NCBI RefSeq assembly: GCF_905147365.1 | Contig: NC_056425.1 | Span: 6,517,501-6,581,500 of the forward strand | Direction: 5' to 3' | DNA length: 64,000 bases | Source of the DNA: Aricia agestis | Lineage: Eukaryota; Arthropoda; Insecta; Lepidoptera; Lycaenidae | Shown: one piece after another, positions 1 through 9,376 of the stretch | How positions within the stretch are numbered: position 1 is the first letter of the stretch | How the letters are laid out: each line of letters begins with the position of its first letter | Translations under genes and position numbers: made by a program | The notes under the pieces: generated by a model | Databases searched by the model: none | Seen by the model: only the letters and a program-made list of their open reading frames with translations | Told to the model about the DNA's origin: nothing

Positions 1-44
1 AAGCTTCAGATATTCTGACATTGACTGAACTCACGATAAAATTA

Positions 45-215
45 GCTGGTGCCGACTTCAAAATAATGAAGTATGTACAGAAATAGTTAAGATTTAGACG
101 AATTCTGTAAAAGGTACTATTATAGAGTAAGAGTTATTTAATACTTTTTAGTTCATATTATTATTGTTTTTACCTTGGAAGTCGGTTTTAATTTTTTGTT
201 AAAAATGATAATCTA
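45..215. repeat. GAAGTCGGTTTTAATTTTT-type dispersed repeat, fragment
   Basis: This stretch matches the right half of the foldback repeat at 43205-43566. Both contain a GCCGACTTCAAA-type motif, a middle reading AGATTTAG(A/T)CGAATT, and the same end, CTTGGAAGTCGGTTTTAAT followed by TTTTTTGTTAAAAAT. It directly abuts the low-copy repeat that starts at about 216. The relationship is seen directly; the repeat class is not known. Confidence 0.6.
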
Positions 216-1266
216 ATTTAGACGTGACGAAAACTTTGAAAAGAGAGTTGCGAAAACTGGTTTTAGCTATGATTAGTAAATACGAACAAAAAAGAAGTGA
301 AAAGGATGCAATTTTTAAACAAAAACAAGATTGTTTACATGAAATATCCCAGTGAATTGGTAAGTACAGGTAAAAGATTTTGATACTTTCAATAACAATT
401 AATTAAAATTATTTATCATGTAATTGAATTTATTGTTTTGCAGGTAAGATGGATGATGCAAAGGATTCAGTTATGCATGTTATAATATCAAGCATAAATA
501 AATTATGAGATATGTTCCAAGAAGAGTGTTTAAGGACAAAATCAGTTCCTTGATGAGATTTCTTCTTTGACCGGTAAGACCCTAACGTTACAAAAAAAAT
601 ACCTGAAAGCAACCTTGTTATTGAATGCTAACTTTATTTTTGAACATATTTTCAGATGTCAGTGTTTGTACCCTAAAAAGGATTAAAAAGAAGGCCAAAT
701 AAATAAAGGCGTGTGGTTACGGGAGTTTGGCTCAGAGGCATCCGCCGTATAGTCCTGACTCCTGAAGTCCTGACCTTGCACCTTCAGATTTCCACCTGTT
801 TCGGGCGCTGCAGAATTCCTTAGGCAGTGTCAGGTTGACATCACAAGAGGACTGCCAAAACCACTTGTCGCAGTTTTTCATCAGAAGCCCCAAATTTTTT
901 ATAGCAATGGGATCGTGTCCCTACCAACAAGATGGCAAAAAGTTGTCAAAAAAAAAGACACCTATATATTTTAGTCAATTGTTAATAAAGTTTATAAAAA
1001 AAACCTTTCGAATGTTTATATAAAATGCGAAAAAAAATTCCGCAACCTTTGATTTTCTGTGTTGTTTTTTCATCCCCCTTGGTTTTCAACTTGCAAGGGG
1101 GTTATTAGTTTTAGGCATGTACAAGTATGTATTAAATAAACATATTTGAGTATACTTAATACAATCTATGATGCTTGCGAGAATTTATGCTAATACACTT
1201 TTAATTGTATTTTTTCTACTCTTTTCCTATATTAAATAATAATATAATATAGGAAATTATTTAACA
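216..1266 (+). repeat. Low-copy repeat with a mariner fragment, copy 1 (left part)
   Basis: The stretch is closely similar to 41350-42363 over about 1 kb, including ATGATTAGTAAATACGAACA near 270 and 41418 and the TTGTTTTGCAGGTAA segment. The copy continues at 3133-3269 and 3966-4090, matching 42364-42620. It is therefore one ancestral unit split by two insertions (1267-3132 and about 3270-3965). Apart from the mariner-derived piece I see no intact gene. The internal GTAAGT...TTTTGCAG spacing looks like an intron, but no open frame supports one. Confidence 0.7.
655..976 (+). pseudogene. mariner transposase C-terminal fragment, decayed
   Basis: The translated pieces match the C-terminal end of a mariner (Tc1/mariner, D,D34D) transposase: HPPYSPD, then LAPSDFHLF, then a tail with QEDCQNHLSQFF and TRWQK. 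The third catalytic aspartate lies in the SPDLAPSD motif. Here a 13-bp tandem duplication (CCTGACTCCTGAAGT region) and frameshifts break the frame. The sister copy at 41795-42110 reads through cleanly. The N-terminal DNA-binding part and the first two catalytic residues are absent, and I see no mariner TIRs. It is a dead remnant. Confidence 0.75.
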
Positions 1267-1730
1267 CTAGCTTTTGCCCGCGGCTTCGCTCGCGTGGAAT
1301 TCGAAAATCGTGTACAATACGAATATTCTTGCAAATCTCCTTTAGAAACATGATGTTTTTCCAAGACCAAAAGTAGCCTATGTTACTCTCTATCCTTTCT
1401 ACTAAGTCGACGCCAAAAATCAAGTCAATTGGTTCCTTCGTAAGGCTGCGAAGAAAGGACAAACAAACAAACAAACAATTACACTTTCGCATTTACAATA
1501 ATAGTATGGATAGCTGTTTCCCGCGACTTCGTAGGCGTTACCATAGTATAATAACGGAAATGGATAATTCTCTCCTTTTTATGGTCCCTTACTCAAATGG
1601 TAAAAAACGGAACCCAATTACAAAGATATAATATCAGCCTGTCCGTCTGTCCATATCCAGGCAAAGCCTCCCTCATATTAATCAAATGACACTCGAAATC
1701 TGTATGTTTCACATGTTTCACTATTAATTA

Positions 1731-2210
1731 ATAAATTAGTTTGTTCCTAAGGAATAAGAATTAAAACTCAACACTAACGACGCAACTTTTTTTGCTTGGC
1801 AACATTACATTGGAGGATGTATGGGGGGGCGCAGCCCCCCCAAGTAGGGGCAGGGGCAAAGCCAAATCTGCATGTTTATTTTTGGTTAGAATAATTTCAC
1901 TTTTAATAAATAACTTACTTTGATTCTAAAGAAGGAGTAAAACTCAACACTAACGACGCAACACCATTTTGCTTAGCAACATCACCAGGGTTTGGGGGGG
2001 CGCAGCCCCCCCAAGTACGACCGGGGGCAAAGCCTCCCGCATATTAATCAAATGACACTCAAAATCTGTATGTTTAGTTTTGGTTAGATTAATTTCACTT
2101 TTAATAAATAAATTTGTTTGATCCTAAAGGAGAATTAAAACTCAACACTAACGACGCAACATGTTTTTGCTTGGCAACATTACCAGGTGGAAGGGGGGGG
2201 GGGGATTGGG
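1731..2210. repeat. Tandem repeat, about 175-200 bp unit, three copies, inside the Helitron
   Basis: Three units begin near 1731, 1906 and 2104. Each holds an ACTCAACACTAACGACGCAA motif, and the first two hold the foldback GGGGGGGCGCAGCCCCCCC (near 1824 and 1994). The third has a degenerate G-run instead. No coding potential is visible. Confidence 0.75.
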
Positions 2211-2234
2211 GCGGCGCAGATGCTAAGTTTGAAT

Positions 2235-3040
2235 AAGGCATATATATCTGCAAAACCGTATTCAAATCGGATCAGTAGTTTTCGTGTTTAAGAAAAAAGT
2301 TTTATACAAAATCTTGCCCCCTCTTTTGTCCCCTTAGAGGGGTGAGGGGAAAAATTTTATACACCAGATATTAAATTGGAAAATATAGTTTATAATATGA
2401 TGTAAGTTTATTCAAGAAAAAAGTTTGATACAAAATCTCTTTGGTCCCCTTTGAGGGGTGGGGGGGAAAATTTTATACACCAGATATGAAGTTGGATGAA
2501 GATAAATATATCTGCGAAAACCATATTCAAATCGGATCAGTAGTTTTCATGTTAAAAAAAAAGTTTGATACAATATCTGACCCCCTCTTCGGCCCCCTTA
2601 AAGGGGTGGTTGAAAAATTTTATACACCAGATGTTAAATTGAAAAATACAGTTAATAATATGAAGTTAGTCCATTGAAGAAAAAAGTTTGATACAAAATT
2701 TGATCCCCTCTTTGGTCCCTTTAGAGGGGTGAGGGGGGAAAAATTTATACACCAGATGTTAAGTTGGAAGAAGATCAATATATCTGCGAAAACCGTATTC
2801 AAATCGGATCAGTAGTTTTCGTGTTAAAGAAAAAAGTTTGGTACAAAATCTTACCCCCTCTTTTGACCCCTTGGAGAGGTGGGGGGAAAAAATTTGTACA
2901 CCAGATGTTAAGTTGCGAGAAGACAAATATATCTGTGAAAACCGCATTCAAATCGGATCTGTTGTTTTCGTGTGATGCTGGAACAAACATACAGACATAC
3001 AGACAGACAGACAAAAAACTAACCACAGTTTTGGCTTCTA
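2235..3040. repeat. Tandem repeat, about 120-150 bp unit, five or more copies, inside the Helitron
   Basis: The motif CAAATCGGATCAGTAGTTTT recurs near 2263, 2530 and 2800, with a variant near 2948. ACACCAGAT recurs near 2361, 2478, 2626, 2749 and 2898. Each unit carries a CCCCCTC...GAGGGG(T)G hairpin-like pair. The block ends in an ACAGACATACAGACAGACAG stretch. The short open frames on both strands here are by-products of the repeat. Confidence 0.75.
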
Positions 3041-3148
3041 TAGCGATGTAGTAACAGCCCCCGCTTATTATTTTTTGGATATCTTTAATGTACAGAATTG
3101 TCATTTCTACAGTTTTATTATATGTGTATAGATTTAAATTAAATTATA

Positions 3149-3200
3149 TTTAAACTTAGAAACGGTAAGGACAATTGTCCTTACCGTTTCTAAGTTTAAA
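3149..3200. repeat. Perfect 52-bp palindrome without a loop
   Basis: The two 26-bp arms meet at ACAATTGT, with arm ends TTTAAACTTAGAAACGG and its exact reverse complement. The paralogous site near 42380-42420 has only the left arm and a non-palindromic continuation, so the palindrome is an addition in this copy. Confidence 0.85.
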
Positions 3201-3269
3201 AAAATGAAGATAATTGTTTGGTTAAATTATATTTTGTAATATATTTCATTATGTACGGTAAGTATTAAA

Positions 3270-3965
3270 GAAGACGTTTTAAGAGTCCGTATACGAAATT
3301 TTGCCGATTTCGCTGATTAACAGACGTGATTTAACAGTTAAAATACAGCATTTCAATTTTAATCGAATGTTGGAGCTAGATTTTTGTTTTTTTTTTAAGT
3401 ATTTTTAAATAATCCAACTCAAACCCTCGACAGTTTTGTGATTTTTGCTGTAGAAGGTTTAGAATATCACCTGTTTATGGATTGTATTGACGTCTTAACG
3501 GTATAAAAAAATACACTATGTACTGTTGAGAAAGTCGTCTATACAATGTTGTAATTACTTTTTACCACTTTAATATGAAATAGTTGAGTAAAAAAATATG
3601 TTACTCAGCAAAATTTTAGAGAAAATGGGCAAAGAATTGCTGTTAATTTCGGCAACTTGGAGCTGTAATTCATAAAAAGAAAACGACAGAAATAATCTAT
3701 AGATAAAATTCTATCCAATTCGAGAAAAAAGAAAAAAAAAAGAAAAGCAAATTGTGCCAAAAAACACGATTCAAAACAACCTAAATCTCACATTAGCCTT
3801 GCAGCGAGTAATATAATGTGAGATTTAGGTTGTTTTGAATCGTGTTTTTTGGCACAATTTGTTTTTATTTTCTTTTTGCTCGAATTGAATTTTATCTATA
3901 TAGATTATTTCTGTCGTTTTCTTCAAAATTTCGGCAAAATAACTCTTAATACTCCGACAAAAACA
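3270..3965. mobile_element. Insertion of about 690 bp with a long imperfect inverted repeat
   Basis: The paralogue at about 42480-42500 lacks this segment. Both borders lie at TTAA-containing sequence (GTTTTAAGAG and CTCTTAATAC), and the terminal bases are roughly inverted (TTAAGAG...CTCTTAA). Inside, 3680-3795 and 3814-3920 form an inverted repeat of more than 100 bp per arm with an 18-bp spacer. No ORF is supported. The features fit a TTAA-targeting MITE, but the exact borders are uncertain. Confidence 0.5.
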
Positions 3966-4094
3966 TGCAAGAGTTTTCGTCAAAAACAAAACATCATGAA
4001 ATGTATTGCAAAATAAAATTAAAGTAAACAACAATTACAATAAACTTATTTATCTTGAAATGAGTTATCCAAACTAAAATATAATATTATGTCA

Positions 4095-4699
4095 TCTATA
4101 CTTAATATTATAAAGCGGAAGAGTTTGTTAGTTTGTTTGTTTGAACGCGCTAATCTCAGGAACTACTGGTCCGATTTAAAAAATTATTTCAGTTTTAGAT
4201 AGCCCATTTATTGAGGAAGGCTATAGGCTATATTTTATTACGCTAAGACTAATAGAAGCGAAGAAATAAAGCGGAAGACTTTGTTAGTTTGTATGTTTGA
4301 ACGCGCTAATCTCAGGAACTACTGGTCTCATTTTAAAAATTCCTTCAGTGTTAGATAGCCCATTTATTGAGGAAGGCTATAGGCTATATTTTATCACACT
4401 ATGACTAATAAGAGCGAAGAAATAGAGGAAAATGTTGAAAAAACGGGAGGAAATTATTTGAAAGGGCTTATTTGAACGCGCTAATCTCAAGAACTACTGC
4501 TCCGATTTGAAAAATTATTACAGTATTAGATAGGCGATTTATTAAGAAAGGCTATAAGCTATATTTATCACGCTACGACTAATAAGAGCGAAGAAATAGA
4601 GGGAAATATGGAAAAACGGGAGAAATTATTTGAAAGGGCTTATCTCACGAACTACTAGAGCAATTTTTCTGTTATTTGGCACAGATAAGAAGTAGACCA
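4095..4699 (+). mobile_element. Helitron-like 5' end with about 170-bp tandem units
   Basis: It starts TCTATACTTAATATTATAAA, the 5' end shared by the Helitron-like copies in this window. It is followed by three or four units with GAACGCGCTAATCTCAGGAA, TTAGATAGCCCATTTATTGA and TATAGGCTATATTTTATCAC. The same units recur at 10415-11170. No clear CTAG terminus is visible before unrelated sequence starts near 4700. No ORF is supported. Confidence 0.55.
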
Positions 4700-4868
4700 C
4701 GTGAAAGATCATAGGCAATTTTTTGTGGACTTATTTGTCTGTGAAATATCTGGGGGTACGGCAGTATCCCCGCCAAGTCGAGCAAAAAAGCGGCACGGCC
4801 GTACCATCCTTTTCTCGAACCAATTCAGGCTCTTTTTGACCCCCTATAACTTCATTGTTGTGAACTTC
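4700..4868. other. No recognised feature
   Basis: This stretch lies between the Helitron-like units and the start of recognisable retrotransposon pol. It has a GGGGTACGGCAGTATCCCC-like foldback near 4752 and nothing coding that I can support. Confidence 0.4.
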
Positions 4869-6177
4869 TTCATAGAAGACAGAAAGAAAACAGGGTTTGT
4901 AACTCAAGAAGGCCACTACCAGTGGACATGTCTTCCCTTTGGTTTAAAAACGTCTTCAGCAATATTTCAAAGAGTGTTGAGCAACATATTAAAGAAAATA
5001 TAAACTCAACGAATTTACCGTTAATTACATTGACGATATCTTGATCTTGTCCAAGGATTTTGATAGCCATATTAATCACTTAAGACAGTTATTAGAAGCT
5101 GTAAAAAAGGAAGGATTCAGGTTAAAATTTACGAAATGCACTTTTGCCTCAAATTCTGTCAAATATCTGGGACATATCATTCAAAATAATTCAGTGCAGC
5201 CTTTAAAAGATAATATTATTTCCGTACAAAACTTTCCTACTCCTAAAAATCAAAAAAACATTAGACAGTTTCTTGGTAAAATAAATTTCTACCATGAATA
5301 CATACCAAGAAAGGCTATTATATTGGACCCCTTGCATAAATTGTTAACGAAAGGCCAAAAATTTGTTTGGTCCAATGAATGCCAAAAATCTTTTGACATT
5401 ATAAAAAATCTATTATGCTCTAAACCAATATTAGAGATATATGACAGAAATTTACCTATACACATTTATACAGATGCATCCATAGAAGGAGTTGGTGCAG
5501 TCTTAAAACAGATACAGCCAGATGGACAAGAAAAAACTGTAGCATATTTTTCGAAGAAATTGACGGAAACGCAGAAGAAAAAGAAAGCTATTTATTTGGA
5601 ATTGTTGGCGATAAAAGAGGCGGTGGTTTTTTGGCAATATTGGCTAATAGGAAGACCATTTACTGTTTTTTCGGACCACAAACCTTTGGAGAATATGAAT
5701 TTAAAATCAAGAACGGACGAAGAATTTGGGGGTCTTACCTATTACCTTTCACAGTACGAATTTAATATAGTTTATTCTCCTGGAAAAAATAATTTAGAGG
5801 CAGACTATTTAAGTAGAAATCCAGTGTTGAATTCAGATGAAAACACTGATGAACAACTAAGAGTTGTCAATCTTATAAGCATTGAAGACATATTGAAAGA
5901 TCAAGAAATTAATAAGGAAGTACAAGAACAAAAAGTTAAGTTAATAAATAAACATAATGTGTACTTCAAAAGGGTTCAATTTCAATTTCAATTTCAATTT
6001 ATTTATTTCCAAGAAATTGGTACAAAGGTCTTACAATTTATATAAGGTTGGAAAAAGAGATAAAATAATTTTATCAAAAGAATTAAGTTTAACATTTTTT
6101 AAAGATGTTCATGAAAATATGTGTCATATTGGAATCAACCAAATGCAAAAGATGATTGGTAAATTTTATTTTATAAG

Positions 6178-6515
6178 ATTTTTTTAAATGAAATAAGGGG
6201 GCAAACGAGCAAACGGGTCACCTGATGGAAAGCAACTTCCGTCGCCCATGGACACTCGCAGCATAGGGGAGGGTAGGGAAGGGAATAGGGGAGGGTACGG
6301 AAGGGAATAGGGGTGGGTACGGAAGGGAATAGGGGAGGGTACGGAAGGAAATAGGGGAGGGTAGGGAAAGGAAAAGGGTAGGGGATTGGGCCTCCGGTAA
6401 ACTCACTTACTCGGCGAAACACAGCGGAAGCACTATTTCACGCCGGTTTTCTGTGAGGACGTGGTATCTCTCAGGTCGAGCCGGCCCATTCATGCCGAAG
6501 CATGGCTTTCCCACG
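6178..6515 (-). mobile_element. Internally deleted LINE derivative (SINE-like), nested in gypsy integrase
   Basis: On the minus strand it opens with the same 5' end as the LINE at 11426-14642 (GAAAACCGGCGTGAAATAG, CGCCGAGTAAGTGAGTTTAC) and closes with the same 3' end (GGTGACCCGTTTGCTCG, then CCCTTATTTCATTTAAAAA). The middle is only a degenerate (CCCTACCC/TTCC)n stretch. The copy at 31903-32236 has the same build. It carries no ORF and was presumably mobilised by the LINE that owns both ends. Confidence 0.75.
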
Positions 6516-6951
6516 TCTGATATTTTTCAGAATTTATCAGATAATATTAAAAAGATTTGCAAAAGTTGTGAAACTTGCATAAAAAATAAAACAAGAGGAC
6601 GTGAAAGATTTGGATCTATGTCTCATCTAGGACCAGCAACAAGACCTTTTGAGATTATGTCTATTGATACAATAGGTGGATTTGGAGGTTCGAGATCATC
6701 AAAAAAATACTTGCATTTATTAGTTGGCCATTTTAGTAGATTCGCATTTATTCATACGTCATAAACTCAAACAGCAATGATTTCATAAGACTTTTATCTA
6801 CTATAGTGGAAACGGAAGAAATAGGCATGATTTTGACCGATCAATATCCAGGAATCAATTCAATTGCATTAAAAAAAATTCTTGGTGACAGAAATATACC
6901 ATTGGTATTTACAGCAGTAAACTGCCCTTTTTCTAATGGCTTAAATCAAAC

Positions 6952-8084
6952 TATTGTATATTTAAAATACCATTTGTATTGTAGTAAACACTTTATTGTA
7001 AGAATAATTTACTGTAGTGAAGCAACAAGTTCAGTGCTATGGCAACGACTATCACTGTCATAACCTATAGATAATGTAGAGTATATAACAGTTCTCCCCC
7101 GCTATTCCAGAATTTAAATGAATCCCGTCCTTCTCTTGTATTTCTTTTTCTTTCCATTTGTCTTTATCGTAATTTGTCTTCCTTTCGAGAATCTCAGCTC
7201 AGTTCTAGGATAGCGTCTAAAAGTTATTAGAACAGCGTATATGTTATCTCTTTTCAATCCTTCTTCTCTCTGTGCAATCGTTTGTCTTTTCATCATGTTC
7301 CCTTCTGTTAAATTTATGTTCCGAGTATTGTAAATTGTATCTCTTTCTTCTCGCAAAGTATTGGGTTCCTCGTCATTCCGGGTTTCCGTCAGAATACTCG
7401 TTGTTGCCGGATTAATATCTAAAACGTTATATTCTGTAATGATTTCTTTTTCTGATTGGATTTCGTAGTGTTTATTCTGTGTATTCGGTTTCAATAGTGT
7501 AAATGTCGAAGGCTCATGTTTAACGCTATCAACATTATCCTCGGGGTAAGCTGTAGCCGGATCTTCAAACTGTTTCGTAGAATGTAGGTTCTCTTCGTTC
7601 AAGGAATTTTCTGTTGTACTGCAGCGTGTTATGTTTTCTGTATTTAGGTTTGATTCAGCTTGGTTTTGCATATGAAGAAATTTAACTTTGATCGATATGA
7701 ATTCTTCTTCAATGTTGTGGCTTGTTTCTATTTCGTCGTCTAATTCTTCATCTGGTATTTCTGTTATTATGTTTTGTTGTATTTCTCGAAGTGTTTGGAA
7801 GACCTCGTGTAGTCGTTGTAGCCTGACCTGAGTCTCTGCGTAATCAAGATTCTCAGTCGTATTTAAGTAAAAATCCCACCTCTTAAATTGTTCCCGTATT
7901 GAGGCGCGGATTCTCTTCCATTTCTTCAAGTCTGTAATCATCCTCGTCGCCATATTTAAAATACCATTTGTATTGTAGTAAACACTTTATTGTAAGAATA
8001 ATTTACTGTAGTGAAGCAACAAGTTCAGTGCTATGGCAACGACTATCACTGTCATAACCTATAGATAATGTAGAGTATATAACA
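6952..8084 (-). mobile_element. Small Gag-only LTR retroelement (BEL/Pao-like) nested in gypsy integrase
   Basis: Two direct repeats of 133 bp (6958-7090 and 7952-8084) look identical by eye. On the minus strand each starts TGTTATATACTC, and they flank an 860-bp interior. A purine-rich tract (GCGGGGGAGAA) sits immediately before the downstream LTR, as for a PPT. The interior starts TGGCGACGAGG, a plausible primer-binding site next to the upstream LTR. CAAAC occurs at 6947-6951 and 8085-8089 as a 5-bp target duplication. Removing the element with one CAAAC makes the host integrase frame continuous. No protease, RT or integrase is present, so it depends on another element. Identical LTRs suggest a recent insertion. 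Confidence 0.85.
7114..7953 (-). CDS. Gag-like protein of the nested LTR element
   Basis: This is an intact 279-codon frame with no internal stop, spanning nearly the whole interior of the small LTR element. The start ATG overlaps the end of the LTR and the putative primer-binding site. The first 90 residues are predicted helical with heptad-like hydrophobics (KKWKRIRASIREQFKRW, LQRLHEVFQTLREIQ). This resembles the N-terminal Gag region of BEL/Pao elements. The middle is acidic and low-complexity (Glu, Asn, Thr). The C-terminus is strongly basic (KTNGKKKKYKRR). No CCHC zinc knuckle is visible. I infer a structural or RNA-binding role. The BEL/Pao assignment rests on the look of the N-terminus and the PBS, and a search is needed to settle it. 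Confidence 0.6.
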   Translation of the reverse strand: MATRMITDLKKWKRIRASIREQFKRWDFYLNTTENLDYAETQVRLQRLHEVFQTLREIQQNIITEIPDEELDDEIETSHNIEEEFISIKVKFLHMQNQAESNLNTENITRCSTTENSLNEENLHSTKQFEDPATAYPEDNVDSVKHEPSTFTLLKPNTQNKHYEIQSEKEIITEYNVLDINPATTSILTETRNDEEPNTLREERDTIYNTRNINLTEGNMMKRQTIAQREEGLKRDNIYAVLITFRRYPRTELRFSKGRQITIKTNGKKKKYKRRTGFI

Positions 8085-8457
8085 CAAACATTGGTGAATA
8101 AGATAAGATGCAAAGTTAACGAAGAAGAGAAGAAAAGAGCTTGGGCTAGTATAGCTAAGGAGTGTGTTAAAAAATATAATGAGACTGTTCACACAGTTAC
8201 AGGATTCTCTCCAACTTATCTTTTGTATGGAACAGAAAAAGTAATGATTTTACCAAAGGAATTTAGAAATAACTTAAGGAGTGAGAGTTGGATAAATGAC
8301 AAAAACATTGCTTTGGATAATTCAAAAAAATCTCATGATTACAACAAGAAATTATTTGACAAGAATCGGAAGCATTGTAATTTTAATGTGGGAGATCTAG
8401 TTTATGTTGAGAATGGAAATAGACTTAATAGATGTAAGTTAGATGAAGTTTATATTG

Positions 8458-8515
8458 GACCATTTAGGATTGTAGAGAAAGTGTCTCGACACTTTCTCTA
8501 CAATCCTAAATGGTC
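8458..8515. repeat. Perfect palindrome, 28-bp arms with a TC loop
   Basis: Arms 8458-8485 and 8488-8515 are exact reverse complements separated by TC. The left arm is gypsy integrase coding sequence (the GPFRIVEK region), so the right arm is an inverted copy of the gene next to it. Confidence 0.9.
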
Positions 8516-8538
8516 TGTATCTATTTTGATTTATTTAT

Positions 8539-8600
8539 TATGACCTGTATCTATTTCATATATAGAACTCGTTCTATATATGAAATAGATACAGGTCATA
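8539..8600. repeat. Perfect palindrome, 30-bp arms with a TC loop
   Basis: Arms 8539-8568 and 8571-8600 are exact reverse complements, again with a TC centre. It lies 23 bp after the first palindrome, in the 3' part of the gypsy element. Confidence 0.9.
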
Positions 8601-8734
8601 GTAAAGCTGAGTCAAACCTATTTCATGTGACTAAAATGATTCCTGTACCTATGTTAGACTTAAAATAGACTTATGTAGGCCTTTAGATTTAGTGATGTAA
8701 AAAAATGGATTTATTTTCTCCTTAAGGGGGGAGA

Positions 8735-8942
8735 TGTAAGTTTACCTCTTAGGTGTTTCTTGTTATAGAGTAGACTGGTATAAGTTCCAAAGAGAAAGTA
8801 TGATTTATTTGATTTTGAAGTAAGGTGACAATTTTATTATAATGAAAAAAATGTTTTAAGAGAAACGATCTGTGTTAAAAATATTTTAATATTTTATCGG
8901 AGGAATAACAATAAACGTAATTGTCGTTTCTTTTATTTTACA
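8735..8942 (+). repeat. Probable 3' LTR of the Ty3/gypsy element
   Basis: It starts TGTAAGTTTACC immediately after the polypurine tract AAGGGGGGAGA. I place the end at TTTTATTTTACA so that the ends are TGTAA...TTACA. A second TTTTATTTTACAG lies near 9010, so the right border is uncertain. The 5' LTR is absent, so this cannot be confirmed by comparison. Confidence 0.6.
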
Positions 8943-9376
8943 GGTATGATATTATTATATGATTGTTGTATTTAGTTTGTTTATAATTTTACTTTTAGTG
9001 ATTAAACTTTTATTTTACAGAGAAACAAAATTGTTTACTTGTTTTCCTCCATACATCAAAATAATCAAAATATATATATATATATATACTTTAATGCAGC
9101 GTCACCTTAAGCTACATTTACGCAGTGATCAATTGATATTATTTTTTTATATAATTTTTTTCCATGTAATACATAATAATTTAATAGCCAATATCGTAGC
9201 CAATATCACGTCCTCGAGTATAAATTCGTGTCTCAGCAGTCACATTATATATTTTTTATTATTTATAATTATAATAATAGGAAGGGTAGGATTGAAAAAA
9301 CAAAAACAGTTTTTTTGTCAAAAATAAATCATAATATATTTTCAAGTCCTGTGAAAAAGAAGTGGTGCTTATATTT
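8943..9376. other. AT-rich 3' flank of the secreted-protein gene copy
   Basis: There is no gene. From about 9109 to 9376 the sequence is a near-identical duplicate of 19231-19498, the 3' flank of the second gene copy. An (AT)n run lies at 9070-9088. At 19428-19433 the sister copy has a minus-strand AATAAA; the matching bases here read CAGTTTTTTTG, so that polyadenylation signal is lost. Confidence 0.6.

Larger units (their letters stand above)
1267..3132 (-). mobile_element. Non-autonomous Helitron-like element (1.87 kb) with a demonstrable empty site
   Basis: Read on the minus strand it starts TCTATACACATATAATAAA and ends with a GC hairpin (CGAGCGAAGCCGCGGGCAAA) followed by AGCTAG. The flanks are A at the 5' side and T at the 3' side with no duplication, as expected for Helitrons. 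The paralogous repeat at 42363/42364 is uninterrupted at exactly this point, so the borders are exact. The interior holds two tandem-repeat blocks and no helicase or Rep ORF, so it is non-autonomous. Confidence 0.85.
4869..8530 (+). pseudogene. Ty3/gypsy pol (RT, RNase H, integrase), broken
   Basis: RT begins at a DRKKTGFVTQEG motif near 4877, continues through LPFGLKTSSAIFQ, and after a frameshift near 5000 reaches the YIDD active-site box near 5029. RNase H follows in the 334-codon frame at 5041-6045, with IYTDAS, ELLAIKEA and FSDHKPLE. The integrase H2C2 zinc finger is split: the His part (HENMCHIG) at about 6111 and the Cys part (CKSCETC) at about 6556 are separated by the LINE copy. Core motifs IDTIGG and LTDQYP are present. 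After the second insertion the core resumes near 8090 and ends at a YIGPFRIVEK motif near 8450. Beyond the two insertions there are stops and frameshifts, so this is a defective relic of an insect retroelement. Confidence 0.9.
4869..8942 (+). mobile_element. Ty3/gypsy LTR retrotransposon, 5'-truncated, with nested insertions
   Basis: Pol runs left to right as reverse transcriptase, RNase H, integrase zinc finger, integrase core and the GPF chromodomain-like tail. It is followed by a polypurine tract (AAGGGGGGAGA at 8724-8734) and a 3' LTR candidate. Gag, protease, the N-terminal half of RT and the 5' LTR are missing. Two elements have landed inside: an internally deleted LINE copy (6178-6515) and a small LTR element (6952-8084). 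Palindromic additions lie at 8458-8600. It is non-functional. Confidence 0.9.

Noticed and set aside
220..660. Intron-like GTAAGT...TTTTGCAG in the mariner-bearing repeat
   Set aside because: The flanking frames do not join into a coding sequence in either copy, so it is treated as repeat sequence.
1731..3040. CRISPR-like regular repeats
   Set aside because: The units vary in length from 120 to 200 bp, have no constant-length spacers and lie inside a eukaryotic Helitron. No CRISPR array is present in the window.
6171..6422. Pro/Phe/Pro-repeat frames at the LINE derivative
   Set aside because: They are translations of the degenerate (CCCTACCC/TTCC)n centre of a SINE-like insert.
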